From: Acidiferrum sp963771295
GTDB lineage: Bacteria; Acidobacteriota; Terriglobia; Acidiferrales; UBA7541
Length of the DNA: 64,000 nucleotides
Assembly (NCBI GenBank): GCA_963771295.1
Contig: CAVYTB010000017.1
Span: 372,001 to 436,000, forward strand
Reading direction: 5' to 3'
Both the position numbers and the translations under genes were made by a program. Below the pieces are notes generated by a model. The model was not told the origin of the DNA, ran no database searches, and saw nothing but the letters and a program-made list of their open reading frames with translations. Every line of letters starts with the position of its first letter. The first letter of the stretch is position 1. Of the stretch, positions 34,390-44,197 are shown one piece after another.

Positions 34390-34439
34390 AGATGACTCTA
34401 CGCCGTCTCAAAATAGTATTCGTTACCCGGAGCCGATAA

Positions 34440-35885
34440 ATGCCGCCGCCACTGATGGCATTTGTGTGCATCGTTGGAATCATTGGGCTTTTTGTGCTCC
34501 AACGCGAGAAAGGGCCGCAGCCCTCGAAGGCCTTGTGGATTCCTATGGCGTGGTTGTTCATCAACTGCTCGCGTCCCTTCTCGCTGTGGCTGGGCGCGCT
34601 CGGAATTGGGGGTTCAGGAGGAAGCGGGGCTGGAGGACAGATCTATCTCGAAGGAAGTCCCCTCGATGCCGTCTTGTTCTCGTCGCTGCTGTTGGCCGGA
34701 TTGGTTGTGCTTGCCTATAGGAGCCCGAGAGTGTTTCAATTTTTCCCTCGGATGCTTCCAATCCTGATCTTCTTTCTATACTGCGGCATCAGCATTTTGT
34801 GGTCGGACTATCCCTTTGTTGCATTCAAGCATTGGAACAAGGGCATCGGCGATCTGGTGATGGTTCTGGTTATCGTGACCGATCCTGAGCCTTATGTGGG
34901 ACTTGAACGAATACTCACACGGTTGGCCACTGTGCTTTTGCCCCTGTCGATCCTGTTCAACAAATACTATCCCGCTATCGGAAGAGGTTTCAGTGCCGGT
35001 GGAATTCCCGTATATGGGGGAGTCACTACAAATAAGAATACTTTGGGCGTCGTTTGTCTCATCTTCGGTCTCGGCGCGCTGTGGCGCTTTCGGGCGCTTT
35101 ACCGGGACCGCGAGGTTCTCCACCGAAAGCGATTGCTGATAGTTCAAGGCACGCTGCTATCGATGGTCGTGTACCTGCTTTGGATGTGCAATTCGATGAC
35201 CTCGATTATGTGTCTCGTTACAGGTACAGGACTTCTGCTACTGGCAGATAGGTCGGGGGCGCCTCGTCGGACCGTGGTGATAAATTTTCTGGCAGCCGCA
35301 ATTGTGGGCCTCTCCTTGTTTGCGGTATTTTTCGACTCCAGCGGGAACATGGTGCAAAATATTGGTCGAAACTCGACACTTACAGGCAGGACGGACATTT
35401 GGGACGCAGTTCTTCCTTTCGTTGGCAACCCTCTTATTGGAACGGGCTATGAGAGTTTCTGGCTGGGTCCGCGACTTGAGAAATTCTGGAGCATCCAGGA
35501 CGGGGCCTTCTTCGGGCTTCAAGAGGCCCACAACGGATATCTCGAACTGTATTTGAACCTTGGCTGGATTGGCATAGTGCTGATCGCCGGCTTGATCATC
35601 GTGAGTTACCCGCGAGTCCTAGCCACGTATCGCAATGACCCACACTCTGGCAGTCTTGGTCTGGCCTTTTTTGTTTCCGAGGTGATCTACAACTACACCG
35701 AAGCAGGATTCAGAATGATGTTCCCGCTTTGGATTTTCTTTCTTCTAGCGGTGCTAGGAATCCCGAAAGCCCCCGTTCCGCAGACTTTCTCGGAAATGGA
35801 CGCCGATCCCGCCGACGATCTACTTTTGCCCGAAACGGAGTTAGATCCCACAGTCGGCGTTGGAATTCGTCACGGCGTCACTTGA
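34440..35885 (+). CDS. O-antigen ligase/polymerase-like membrane protein (Wzy-type)
   Basis: 481 residues with about 10-12 hydrophobic helices and a long periplasmic loop holding NSTLTGRTDIWDAVLPFVGNP, TGYESFWLG and the QEAHNGYLELYLNLG motif (conserved His), the usual landmarks of the O-antigen ligase/Wzy superfamily (PF04932). It would join lipid-linked repeat units or transfer a chain in the periplasm. GGAG lies 7 nt before the ATG. The C-terminal ~40 residues are acidic and variable. The flippase that should feed it is encoded at 59885-61297. Confidence 0.85.
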   Translation: MPPPLMAFVCIVGIIGLFVLQREKGPQPSKALWIPMAWLFINCSRPFSLWLGALGIGGSGGSGAGGQIYLEGSPLDAVLFSSLLLAGLVVLAYRSPRVFQFFPRMLPILIFFLYCGISILWSDYPFVAFKHWNKGIGDLVMVLVIVTDPEPYVGLERILTRLATVLLPLSILFNKYYPAIGRGFSAGGIPVYGGVTTNKNTLGVVCLIFGLGALWRFRALYRDREVLHRKRLLIVQGTLLSMVVYLLWMCNSMTSIMCLVTGTGLLLLADRSGAPRRTVVINFLAAAIVGLSLFAVFFDSSGNMVQNIGRNSTLTGRTDIWDAVLPFVGNPLIGTGYESFWLGPRLEKFWSIQDGAFFGLQEAHNGYLELYLNLGWIGIVLIAGLIIVSYPRVLATYRNDPHSGSLGLAFFVSEVIYNYTEAGFRMMFPLWIFFLLAVLGIPKAPVPQTFSEMDADPADDLLLPETELDPTVGVGIRHGVT

Positions 35886-35981
35886 GAAATTGTATACGGG
35901 ACGGAGCTCCGAGCAGTCCCGGCGCCAAAAACAGTTCTGAATCCGAAGCCACTGGCCGGCTAATCGAGAGGATAATGATCT

Positions 35982-36938
35982 TTGAAGGTCTCGGCTCTTA
36001 TTCCAACCTACAATCGCCAGGAGCACGTACTCCGCGCGATTGACAGCGTGCTCGCGCAAACGGTGCCTGTAGACGAGATCATCGTGGTGGATGACGGTTC
36101 CACCGATGGTACTGTGGAAGCCATCCACAATCGCCACGGATCCAATGTAACGGTAGTACGCCAAGCGAACAAAGGCGTCTCTGCCGCTCGAACGCGAGCA
36201 GTCGAACAGTCGAGGGGACAATGGGTCGGATTCCTGGATAGCGACGATATTTGGCTCCCCACGAAGATGGAACGCCAGTTCGATGCGTTGGCAACTCTAG
36301 GAGATGAATTTGGTGCTTGCTTCACAAATTGTAACTACTTTGGCGATCCAAACGAGCAGAGCACTGCGTTCGACGAGGCAGGCCTGAAGACGGATTCCGC
36401 GTTCGGCGAAGTCAGCAATCCCATTCGATACATTCTGCGGGACCTCGGGATCTACGTGCAGAGTTTGCTGGTGCGGCGTTCCCTGATCGACGAGGTCGGT
36501 GGGTTTGACGACGCGCTGGGTATTTCTGAAGACCGGGATTTGATTTTCAAGCTTGCCTTCCGAACCAAGTTTTGTTTTGTAGCTGCGCCACTCGTGAGCA
36601 TCGACCGCACTCCGCTGGTTCCACGTCTAACCGGTTTGCTCGCCCGCAAGAATGACCAGTCATATGCCTGGCTGGAGTTGGTGCGAAAGAAATGGCTTGC
36701 TCGTCCCGAGTTGGTGGATCGCGAAGCTCGCCAGGTGATCCAAGAAGAACTGATTGCCCTGTATTATGGAGGTGCGGCCGAGAGGCTCGGCGAACTAAGG
36801 CTTGCAGCCGCGCTTGAGAACGTAAAGAAGATAAGAAATATGGGCCAGAGCTACCCAAAGATCGGTTTGACGTTGCTATCCCGCGGAGCAAAGAAACTTT
36901 CGCGTAAGGTCCGGCCAGCGAAAGGGCGAGATCGCTAA
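35982..36938 (+). CDS. GT2-family glycosyltransferase
   Basis: 318 residues. Clear GT-A motifs: VSALIPTYNRQEHVLRAIDSV, IIVVDDGSTDGTVEA, FLDSDDIWLP and ISEDRDLIFKLA. The start is a TTG at 35982 with AGAGGA about 8 nt upstream; a nearby ATG at 35974 is out of frame with this protein. No membrane helix is evident. It sits 96 bp after the Wzy-like gene and 71 bp before a GT32 gene. Donor unknown. Confidence 0.88.
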   Translation: MKVSALIPTYNRQEHVLRAIDSVLAQTVPVDEIIVVDDGSTDGTVEAIHNRHGSNVTVVRQANKGVSAARTRAVEQSRGQWVGFLDSDDIWLPTKMERQFDALATLGDEFGACFTNCNYFGDPNEQSTAFDEAGLKTDSAFGEVSNPIRYILRDLGIYVQSLLVRRSLIDEVGGFDDALGISEDRDLIFKLAFRTKFCFVAAPLVSIDRTPLVPRLTGLLARKNDQSYAWLELVRKKWLARPELVDREARQVIQEELIALYYGGAAERLGELRLAAALENVKKIRNMGQSYPKIGLTLLSRGAKKLSRKVRPAKGRDR

Positions 36939-37009
36939 GGACCGGCGGGCTGAGATGGGCGTCGTCTCAGACGCAGTCTCTTCGGCCCGATTTCTATTTG
37001 AATACAAAA

Positions 37010-37852
37010 ATGCAATATCACATTCCAAAGCGGATCATTCAGACGGGCAGGTACGCTCTTCAGCCTCTGCATCTTCGTGCCATGATGGCCAACATTAGGC
37101 TGCTAAATCCGGATTTTGAATATCTGTTTTTTGATGAAGAGCGAGTGCAAGAATTCATGGACCATGAATTCCCGCAGTACCGCGCCGTCTTCGATTCCTT
37201 TAAGTTTCCCATTCAGCGATACGATTTCTTCCGGTATCTGGCGGTTTATCGGTATGGCGGTTTTTATTTCGATCTGGACGTGATGTTGGCTTCCGGCCTC
37301 TCGGACCTTCTAGACGCAGGCTGCGTTTTTCCATTCGAGGGACTCACCCTCAGTAAATACCTACGAAATCAATATAAGATGGATTGGGAGATTGGGAACT
37401 ACGCGTTTGGGGCGGCGGCCGGAGATCCTTTTCTTCGGGCTGTTATCGAAAACTGTGTGAAAGCCGAAGAGGATCCAAACTGGGTCAAGCCCATGATGCG
37501 CGGGTACCCCCCTCTGCTCACATCCGAATACCTGATTTTGAACACAACTGGTCCCGGTTTGATCTCTCGAACTCTGGCTGAGAATGCGGAATTAGCCAAG
37601 GCAGTTACAGTTCTGTTCCCTGACGATGTGTGTGATCTTGAGAACTGGAACCGGTTCGGTGATCTCGGCATTCATTTCATCGAGGGCTCTTGGCGGACAC
37701 GAAGCAGCTATGTACTCCGACGAGTGGCGCAACACTGGGAAAACTTCAAATTGCGAAGGCTCTTAAAAGAGAGCCGCAAACTAGGAAAGACAAGACAACA
37801 CGGCCCGCAGAGTAAGTCTGCTGTCTGGTCGAGCGCTGGGGAAAGTGAATGA
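37010..37852 (+). CDS. GT32-like (DXD sugar-binding) glycosyltransferase
   Basis: 280 residues. The N-terminus IPKRIIQTGRY and the core FPIQRYDFFRYLAVYRYGGFYFDLDV, with its DxD metal/nucleotide-sugar motif (DLD), are characteristic of GT32/capsular polysaccharide synthesis enzymes; NTTGPGLISRTL fits the same family. It is soluble, so it should work at the inner membrane face on a lipid-linked acceptor. The ATG at 37010 is taken; a TTG at 36998 also opens the frame. Its stop overlaps the next gene's ATG by 4 bp. Confidence 0.88.
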   Translation: MQYHIPKRIIQTGRYALQPLHLRAMMANIRLLNPDFEYLFFDEERVQEFMDHEFPQYRAVFDSFKFPIQRYDFFRYLAVYRYGGFYFDLDVMLASGLSDLLDAGCVFPFEGLTLSKYLRNQYKMDWEIGNYAFGAAAGDPFLRAVIENCVKAEEDPNWVKPMMRGYPPLLTSEYLILNTTGPGLISRTLAENAELAKAVTVLFPDDVCDLENWNRFGDLGIHFIEGSWRTRSSYVLRRVAQHWENFKLRRLLKESRKLGKTRQHGPQSKSAVWSSAGESE

Positions 37853-39741
37853 TGCAAGGACTTTTGAAGCCGAAATCTCCAATTGGAGGACACCTTCTCG
37901 AAGGTGACCCCCACACCGACTTGCGCAGAGTCGTCTCTACCGAAGATCAAGAACCTTTGGTGTCCATTCTCATACCTGCATTTAACGCGGAGCAATCGAT
38001 TGCGGACACGCTGCGTTCAGCCGTCGCGCAAACTTGGCAACGAAAAGAAATTATCGTAGTTGACGACGGGTCCACGGACCAGACTCTGACAATTTCCAAA
38101 CAATTCGAATCCGAAGGCGTCCGGGTTTACACCAAACGCAACGAAGGCGCCGCCAGTTCCCGTAACCTGGCGTTTCTGCTCAGCAAAGGCGATTACATTC
38201 AATGGCTTGACGCAGACGACCTTTTGGCCCCCGACAAGATCGCTCTGCAGATGAGCTCGCTGTGCCCTGGTCATAGCAAGCGACTGCTCCTTTCTTCAGC
38301 TTGGGGAAGGTTTATCTATCGGCATGATCGCGCGGAATTCATTCCGACCGCGTTGTGGTGCGATCTTTCTCCCTTGGAGTGGTTGCTGCGCAAAATGGGG
38401 GATAACCTCTTCATGCAGACCGCTTCGTGGCTGGTTAGTCGCGAATTGACCGAAGCTGCGGGGCCATGGGATGCCAGACTTCTTTCCGATGATGACGGCG
38501 AATATTTCTGCCGCGTGCTATTGGCGAGTGAAGGCGTGCGATTCGTGCGCGAAGCAAAGGTTTACTACCGGGGTCCGGGAGTGGCGTTTGGCAGCTTAAG
38601 CTACATTGGGCGATCTTCGCGAAAACTCGATGCCCATTGGATTTCCATGCAGCTCCATATCGGCTATCTGCGCTCGCTGGAGGATAGTGATAGAGTCCGG
38701 GAAGCATGTCTGAATTATCTGCGCAGTTCGCAAATCCACTTCTATCCCGATAAGCTGGACATCATCAAACAAGCGGATGAACTTGCCAAAGATCTGGGAG
38801 GACAACTGGGCACTCCGGGCTTGTCCTGGAAGTATGCCTGGATCAAATCCATTTTTGGCTGGCGGCTTGCCAAAAGTGCGCAGCAGAAGCTTTTGAGATT
38901 CCGGTGGTCCTTTTCCAGATCCTGGGATCTGGGATTATTTCGTATGGGCAAGAGAATGAATAAACTGGCTTTGGCTACTTCTCAAGCGCTGAAGAAGCCT
39001 CAGGGCCAGTATCAGCGTATTACCGCGAGCGCATTTTCCCGGCGGCCATTTACAATTGTTCCGGAAGGCCCGATCATTTCCTTTACTTTTGATGATTTCC
39101 CTCGATCAGCATTGCTGACCGGTGGCGCCATTCTGCAATCCTACGGGGCGGCCGGAACTTATTACGCATCGCTTGGCCTGATGGGACGCCAAGCGCCAAC
39201 TGGCCGCATCTTTTCGCCGGAAGATCTGGAGGTGCTGTTTGCACAGGGGCATGAGTTGGGGTGCCACACCTTCAGCCACAGTCATGCCTGGGATACTCCA
39301 CCGGACGTGTTCGAAGGTGAAATTATTCGGAATCGAGAAGCGCTGATCAAGCTGGCCCCTAAAGCATCCTTCCACACGTTTTCCTATCCGATCAGCGTGC
39401 CGCGACCACAGACAAAAGAGCGGATATCGAAGTACTTTGCTTGCTGCCGGTGTGGTGGCCAGACATTCAACGTCGGGAATGTCGATCTTAATTATCTTTC
39501 CGCTTTCTTTCTGGAGCAGAGCAGAGACAATCCCGAAATTGTCAAAAGCCTTATTGATCAAAATCAACGCGCGCAAGGGTGGCTCATTTTTGCAACTCAT
39601 GACATCTCTGACGATCCGACTCGTTGGGGATGCAAACCAGGCTTTTTCGAAGAGATCGTGAAGTATGCTGTGAAATCGGGCGCGCGGATTTTGCCCGCGT
39701 TTCAAGCGTATGAAGTTCTTCGTGCCAAGTCGCTATCGTGA
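37849..39741 (+). CDS. Fusion of GT2 glycosyltransferase and NodB-type polysaccharide deacetylase
   Basis: 630 residues in two enzymes. Residues ~35-260 are GT2 (VSILIPAFNAEQSIADTLRS, IIVVDDGSTD, DADDLLAPDK, a SDDDGEYFCRV base region). Residues ~260-400 are a helical linker. Residues ~405-625 are a carbohydrate-esterase-4 deacetylase with intact FTFDDFP (D415/D416) and CHTFSHSH (H473/H477) motifs. Such a fusion could add an N-acetylated sugar and then remove the acetyl group. No signal peptide exists, so both parts are cytoplasmic. It overlaps the GT32 gene by 4 bp. By contrast the deacetylase at 27423 has lost the equivalent Asp residues. Confidence 0.9.
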   Translation: MMQGLLKPKSPIGGHLLEGDPHTDLRRVVSTEDQEPLVSILIPAFNAEQSIADTLRSAVAQTWQRKEIIVVDDGSTDQTLTISKQFESEGVRVYTKRNEGAASSRNLAFLLSKGDYIQWLDADDLLAPDKIALQMSSLCPGHSKRLLLSSAWGRFIYRHDRAEFIPTALWCDLSPLEWLLRKMGDNLFMQTASWLVSRELTEAAGPWDARLLSDDDGEYFCRVLLASEGVRFVREAKVYYRGPGVAFGSLSYIGRSSRKLDAHWISMQLHIGYLRSLEDSDRVREACLNYLRSSQIHFYPDKLDIIKQADELAKDLGGQLGTPGLSWKYAWIKSIFGWRLAKSAQQKLLRFRWSFSRSWDLGLFRMGKRMNKLALATSQALKKPQGQYQRITASAFSRRPFTIVPEGPIISFTFDDFPRSALLTGGAILQSYGAAGTYYASLGLMGRQAPTGRIFSPEDLEVLFAQGHELGCHTFSHSHAWDTPPDVFEGEIIRNREALIKLAPKASFHTFSYPISVPRPQTKERISKYFACCRCGGQTFNVGNVDLNYLSAFFLEQSRDNPEIVKSLIDQNQRAQGWLIFATHDISDDPTRWGCKPGFFEEIVKYAVKSGARILPAFQAYEVLRAKSLS

Positions 39742-39764
39742 CGCTACAGGGGATCAGGGGCGAT

Positions 39765-41855
39765 TCACTGAGTTATCGCTTGGAGATTCGTCGGTGCTGC
39801 GGGTCCTTCGGCAGCTGAAGATCCCGAATAGCAGCTTGCGGCGTTGAATGGGAACGGCCCCCCGGTTCCATCGGGCGGCATGCCCATAACGTTCAATGCG
39901 CAGTTCATCGCCGGGATGGCATTCACATGGCCCGCCCAACCGGTCGCTAGAGACGTCCCTTTGCACTGCGAACTGTTCGTGGCGGGTAGCCCTGAGAAGT
40001 GTCCCGGTGTATTGAGCGCTCCGGTGCATTCGCCCACAGTTCCTGTGCTGACGTCCGGGCCGATGGCAGGCCACGGAGTGGAGCCAAACCAGCTCGGCTT
40101 GCTAGTGAGATAAAACGAAGGAGGCATAGCGCTTTGTCCCGCCGCCGTATCGCCAACGGTCGGCACCGAATTGGCGAACAGGCTGATTCCAGTAGGAACC
40201 TCAGAAGTGCCGGCGCAAATGGTGGACCATCCGGTAGCAGACGAATTTCCGCACCAACGCACCGCCCCTGTTACAACATCATAATTTCCCCATCGCAGCG
40301 ATGTGGATGCCACCAGGGGATCGTAAGGTAATGCCCCGTTGCCGTTTCCGAGATTGTAAACAGAAAACGCCATATCGTTGGTCTGATAGGAGTTGTGGTA
40401 CCCCGGCGTCCCCAGCACGTTGCCGATGATATTTCCGTAGCGATTGTAGGCCATGTAGCCCACAGGCATCGTGTAAGAATCCTTGTGCGTGACTGAACCA
40501 CATTGTCCGTTCGCGCACGATTCCCATCCAGTTGAAAAATTGCGGAATAGCGTATTGTTCAGATGGCTGCCGTGGAAGTAATCGAAGTCGAAGCCATAGG
40601 CGATATTTCCTTCAAACAACTCGAAATCGTTCATCGCTGAGTGCAACCAAAAAGATGGCCACATATTGTCGTTAGGAGTGGCGCTGTTCACCACATAATT
40701 GTAAGCAACCACTGTCCCGGCATCGGGCATGTCAAAAACAACCGCCGCCCTTATTTTCTGAATGATGTTGTTCTGAACGAGGTTGTTGCCCGTTGTCACG
40801 AAACGGATCGCGTAGGGATCGACGGTCGTGGCGTTGTAGAAGTAGTTGTTCTGAATCAGTGTGTTTGAGCTCCACAATATATTAACGTCGTAGACGCTGG
40901 CGTTTAACACACGAATCCCGCTCACCCAGCACTGGTAACAACCCATGATGTCGATTACGTCATGTGCGCCAGATTTACCTGCGTCGATCGAAAGATTCTC
41001 GATGCCGGAGTTAACCATCGGTTGGCTAAGCCATACTACAGGACTTTGACTGGAACGCCAGTTGGGATGCCGGATCGCTGGGGAAATTGTAACCACATTT
41101 CCGCTTACGGCTGTTGGGACGGCTATCTCATATTGCCAACGCTGCGCCAAGTTGGCCTTGGGCGTTCCATCGGGACCCTCGACTCCGCATCCGGTAGGGC
41201 CGGCGCTCGTATAAGCGTCCTGGCACACAAAGTAGTTCCCATTGTCAACCGCACGCCCGGATGCCGGAACACCTGTATAGCCGGTGCTGTCTTGATTCAT
41301 GAACAAAAGCGTGGGAGCGCCAGAGGCTAGCGTGTGGATGTTAGCCGTGCCGCTGAGGGTGATTTGATTTGTCCCTTGCGTATAGCCCGCGGTCCAGCTG
41401 TAGATGATAGCGGGTGTGTTGCCAACCTGGTTGCTCTGATCTGCACCGCAAATGCCAACGGACATGCTGAAACCTGTATTGCAATGCGTGGGAGAGCTTC
41501 CCGTGAAAACGATGAACGTCGAGTTTGCGCCAGACCCGCGAAGCACGACACGACTCTTGTTTCCAAAGTCTATACTGGTGCTCAGGCTGAAGGTCCCCGG
41601 TCCCAGGAGCACATATTGATTCGCTTTGCAGCTTTGAATCCGGGAACTGATCGCGGCAGCCGTGCCAGTATAGGCAGCAAGTGTTGAACCGCACTGCGAC
41701 CAGCCTCCGTCTGGCAAACCACCTGGGATACCCGCCTGAGTCCAGTCTGCTGCCCGAGAAGGACTGATGATTCCAGACGACAATTGTTGGGCTTGGGACA
41801 GACCGGGGCAACTAAGCAGGATTAAGAGCAACAAACGCGAGCGCAGATGGCGCAT
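39765..41855 (-). CDS. Secreted right-handed beta-helix protein (pectate-lyase-like fold)
   Basis: 696 residues. A Sec signal peptide (RSRLLLLILLSCPGLSQAQ, cleavage near residue 22) is followed by a long repetitive region with runs such as NTLIQNNYFYNATTV, NNLVQNNIIQKI and GTVVAYNYVVNS, the signature of a right-handed parallel beta-helix as in polysaccharide lyases and depolymerases. I see no named catalytic motif. The C-terminus, GPAAPTNLQAITQ, looks like the first strand of an FN3 domain that then stops. GAGGAG 5 nt before the ATG supports the start. It is the only gene on the minus strand amid this plus-strand cluster, so it may act on, or turn over, the exported polymer. Confidence 0.8.
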   Translation of the reverse strand: MRHLRSRLLLLILLSCPGLSQAQQLSSGIISPSRAADWTQAGIPGGLPDGGWSQCGSTLAAYTGTAAAISSRIQSCKANQYVLLGPGTFSLSTSIDFGNKSRVVLRGSGANSTFIVFTGSSPTHCNTGFSMSVGICGADQSNQVGNTPAIIYSWTAGYTQGTNQITLSGTANIHTLASGAPTLLFMNQDSTGYTGVPASGRAVDNGNYFVCQDAYTSAGPTGCGVEGPDGTPKANLAQRWQYEIAVPTAVSGNVVTISPAIRHPNWRSSQSPVVWLSQPMVNSGIENLSIDAGKSGAHDVIDIMGCYQCWVSGIRVLNASVYDVNILWSSNTLIQNNYFYNATTVDPYAIRFVTTGNNLVQNNIIQKIRAAVVFDMPDAGTVVAYNYVVNSATPNDNMWPSFWLHSAMNDFELFEGNIAYGFDFDYFHGSHLNNTLFRNFSTGWESCANGQCGSVTHKDSYTMPVGYMAYNRYGNIIGNVLGTPGYHNSYQTNDMAFSVYNLGNGNGALPYDPLVASTSLRWGNYDVVTGAVRWCGNSSATGWSTICAGTSEVPTGISLFANSVPTVGDTAAGQSAMPPSFYLTSKPSWFGSTPWPAIGPDVSTGTVGECTGALNTPGHFSGLPATNSSQCKGTSLATGWAGHVNAIPAMNCALNVMGMPPDGTGGPFPFNAASCYSGSSAAEGPAAPTNLQAITQ

Positions 41856-42297
41856 CTCATCTCCTCATATCTCGTTAAATCCTAGCACAGCAGTCTAAAA
41901 CGCTGGCTGTCTGCGCCCCATTCGAGATCCTGGTGGATCGTAGGTTGCTGCAATAATGAGGTCCGCAGAAATCGTGTCGCTGGTACCACGGATTCCATGT
42001 TAGAGACCCGCCGTTGCGAGTTTCATCGGCGAGTCAAATGGCGCACCCGCCGCGCTTTCTGGCGGAGTTGTGCACAAGGGAATTGTCGAATGGAGATGGA
42101 GCAAGTGCTACTGGTCGCGAGTACCAACGTGGGACAGGTAGGTGAACCCACCCTTAAGTCCCGGCACCTGTTTAATTTGAGCCGCCTCTTCGTTGCGCAA
42201 GCTTCCGGAAACTATCCCCCTAGTAAATGGAGTCTGTTACTGTGGGGCCGGTCGCTTGCTCCATCTACAGCTTTCGCTAAAGGGATGATGTCTCTTC
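41856..42297. promoter_or_regulatory. Divergent regulatory region between the beta-helix and rmlC-like genes
   Basis: 442 bases with no gene. It must contain promoters for the beta-helix gene (left) and for the second plus-strand operon (right). I find no strong sigma-70 or sigma-54 match; a TGGC-N10-CCGCG stretch near 42039 has the spacing but lacks the TT. Confidence 0.35.
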
Positions 42298-42825
42298 ATG
42301 AAGTTTCATGAAACCAGTGTTCTCGGTGCCTTCGAGATTCACTTCGAACCTATCTTGGATGAACGCGGATTCTTCGCTCGTTCCTGGTGTCAGAAGGAAT
42401 TCGAGGCTCATGGACTTGATGCAAGTCTGGTGCAATGCAACATTTCCTTCAGTGCGCAAAAGGGGACGCTGCGAGGAATGCATTATCAAGCCGAGCCTTA
42501 TTCGGAGACCAAACTAATTCGCTGCACTCAGGGTGCGATCCACGATGTGGTAGTCGATCTTCGCCCCAATTCGCCCACTTTCAAGCGCTGGACCGCAGCG
42601 GTTCTCACATCTGCCAATCGCCACATGCTGTATGTGCCGAAGGGATGTGGACATGGCTTTCTTACGCTGGAAGATGGCACCGAAGTGTTCTATCAGATGT
42701 CGCAATTCTACAATCCGCAAGCGGCCGGCGGAGTGCGTTGGAATGACCCCGCATTTGGGATTATCTGGCCTGGCGAGGTGAAAGTGATTTCGGAACGAGA
42801 CCGCACGTACTGCAATTTTGAATAG
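42298..42825 (+). CDS. rfbC: dTDP-4-dehydrorhamnose 3,5-epimerase-like (RmlC family)
   Basis: 175 residues of the cupin epimerase family. FEPILDERGFFARSW, the active-site His62 in GTLRGMHYQ, VVVDLRPNSPTFKRW, VPKGCGHGFLTLED and the distal Tyr region (FYQMSQFY) all agree with RmlC. It inverts C3 and C5 of a 4-keto-6-deoxy nucleotide sugar. The usual partners rmlA, rmlB and rmlD are not in the window. Its neighbours (C-methyltransferase, cytidylyltransferase-like, SDR) instead suggest a branched 6-deoxy sugar. It heads an operon with DUF4910 3 bp downstream. Confidence 0.9.
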   Translation: MKFHETSVLGAFEIHFEPILDERGFFARSWCQKEFEAHGLDASLVQCNISFSAQKGTLRGMHYQAEPYSETKLIRCTQGAIHDVVVDLRPNSPTFKRWTAAVLTSANRHMLYVPKGCGHGFLTLEDGTEVFYQMSQFYNPQAAGGVRWNDPAFGIIWPGEVKVISERDRTYCNFE

Positions 42826-42828
42826 ACG

Positions 42829-44145
42829 ATGAGACTGCTAAAAGAAGCCGATGAGAAGCGCCCGGCAGAAATCGGCGAAGATCTGCATGGCTTTGCGGCA
42901 GAGCTCTTCCCGATTTGCCGCAGCATTACCGGGAATGGCCTACGGCAGACGCTTGCGATGATCAAGAACCGGATTCCGCTCGAGACGTTCGAGGTGGCAA
43001 GTGGTACCCAAGTCTTCGATTGGGTCGTTCCTAAAGAGTGGAATGTTGTGGATGCTTACATAAAGGACCGAACTGGAAGACGGGTGGTGGATTTTCAGCA
43101 ATCTAACCTGCATCTGATGAGCTATAGTTCGCCGGTCCACGCTACGATGCCCCTGCGCGAACTCAAGCCCCACCTCTTCACTCTTCCAGAGAAACCGGAT
43201 TGGATCCCGTACCGAACCTCTTATTACCAGGAAGACTGGGGGTTCTGCCTTTCTCACAACCAGATGCTGGCGCTGCAGGACGGGGACTATGAGGTTTACA
43301 TCGACTCGTCGACTCGAGATGGGCATTTGAGCTACGGAGAGTGCTTTTTACCCGGGCGGTCGTCCGACGAGATCCTAATTTCTTGCCATGTCTGTCATCC
43401 GTCTCTGACCAATGACAATCTCTCTGGTTTAGTGGTGGCAACCGCTTTGGCACAGTTGTTGTCCGGCAAGAATCTCTACTACTCGTATCGGTTCCTCTTT
43501 GTGCCTGGAACAATCGGCGCAATTACGTGGTTGGCGCAGAACCAAGCGTCTACAGGACGAATCCGAAATGGACTGGTGTTAACGTGCCTTGGCGATAGTG
43601 GCCCGTTCCACTATAAGAAGAGCCGGCGGGGCAATTCCGAGATTGATCGCGTCGCGGCACACGTCCTGTCTCATCTGGCGGAGGCTTCCGAGATCCTGGA
43701 ATTTTCGCCTTATGGTTATGATGAGAGGCAGTACTGCTCGCCGGGATTTAATCTCCCAGTTGGCTGCCTGATGCGAAGCGTCTGGGGAACTTTTCCGGAA
43801 TATCACACTTCAGCGGATAATCTCGAATTCATCAAGCCAGAGGCGCTCGGCGCTTCGTTTCGCGTTTGTGCCGCCATCATCGACATAATCGAAAACAATG
43901 GCCGTTACCGCAATCTCAATCCATATTGCGAACCACAACTCGGACGTCGAGGTTTGTATCGCAGCACTGCTGGGGACGGCATCAACGCGGAGATTAACGC
44001 GCGCCTTTGGGTCTTGAATCTATCAGACGGCGATCACTCGCTGTTGGACATCGCCGAACAATCGAAACTGCCGTTTGCACAGGTCAGCGAAGCGACGGAA
44101 CTCTTGTGCAAGGCTGGGCTATTGACAAAAATCGCAGAACCTTAA
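42829..44145 (+). CDS. DUF4910 aminopeptidase-like protein
   Basis: 438 residues matching the DUF4910/DUF2172 family often found in polysaccharide clusters. The N-terminal section contains LFPICRSITGNGLRQTL, typical of the family; the central peptidase-like fold holds metal-ligand candidates in CHVCHPSLTNDNLSG and the later PEYHTSADNLEF. The last ~80 residues look like a winged helix. The zinc-peptidase fold is present but no natural substrate is known, and the genomic setting suggests action on a sugar or amide rather than peptides. It is translated right after the RmlC-like gene. Confidence 0.85.
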   Translation: MRLLKEADEKRPAEIGEDLHGFAAELFPICRSITGNGLRQTLAMIKNRIPLETFEVASGTQVFDWVVPKEWNVVDAYIKDRTGRRVVDFQQSNLHLMSYSSPVHATMPLRELKPHLFTLPEKPDWIPYRTSYYQEDWGFCLSHNQMLALQDGDYEVYIDSSTRDGHLSYGECFLPGRSSDEILISCHVCHPSLTNDNLSGLVVATALAQLLSGKNLYYSYRFLFVPGTIGAITWLAQNQASTGRIRNGLVLTCLGDSGPFHYKKSRRGNSEIDRVAAHVLSHLAEASEILEFSPYGYDERQYCSPGFNLPVGCLMRSVWGTFPEYHTSADNLEFIKPEALGASFRVCAAIIDIIENNGRYRNLNPYCEPQLGRRGLYRSTAGDGINAEINARLWVLNLSDGDHSLLDIAEQSKLPFAQVSEATELLCKAGLLTKIAEP

Positions 44146-44197
44146 AAATGACGCGTTATCAAAGAGGTTCGTCGGGCAGACTGAGGGCAGGAGTGGT

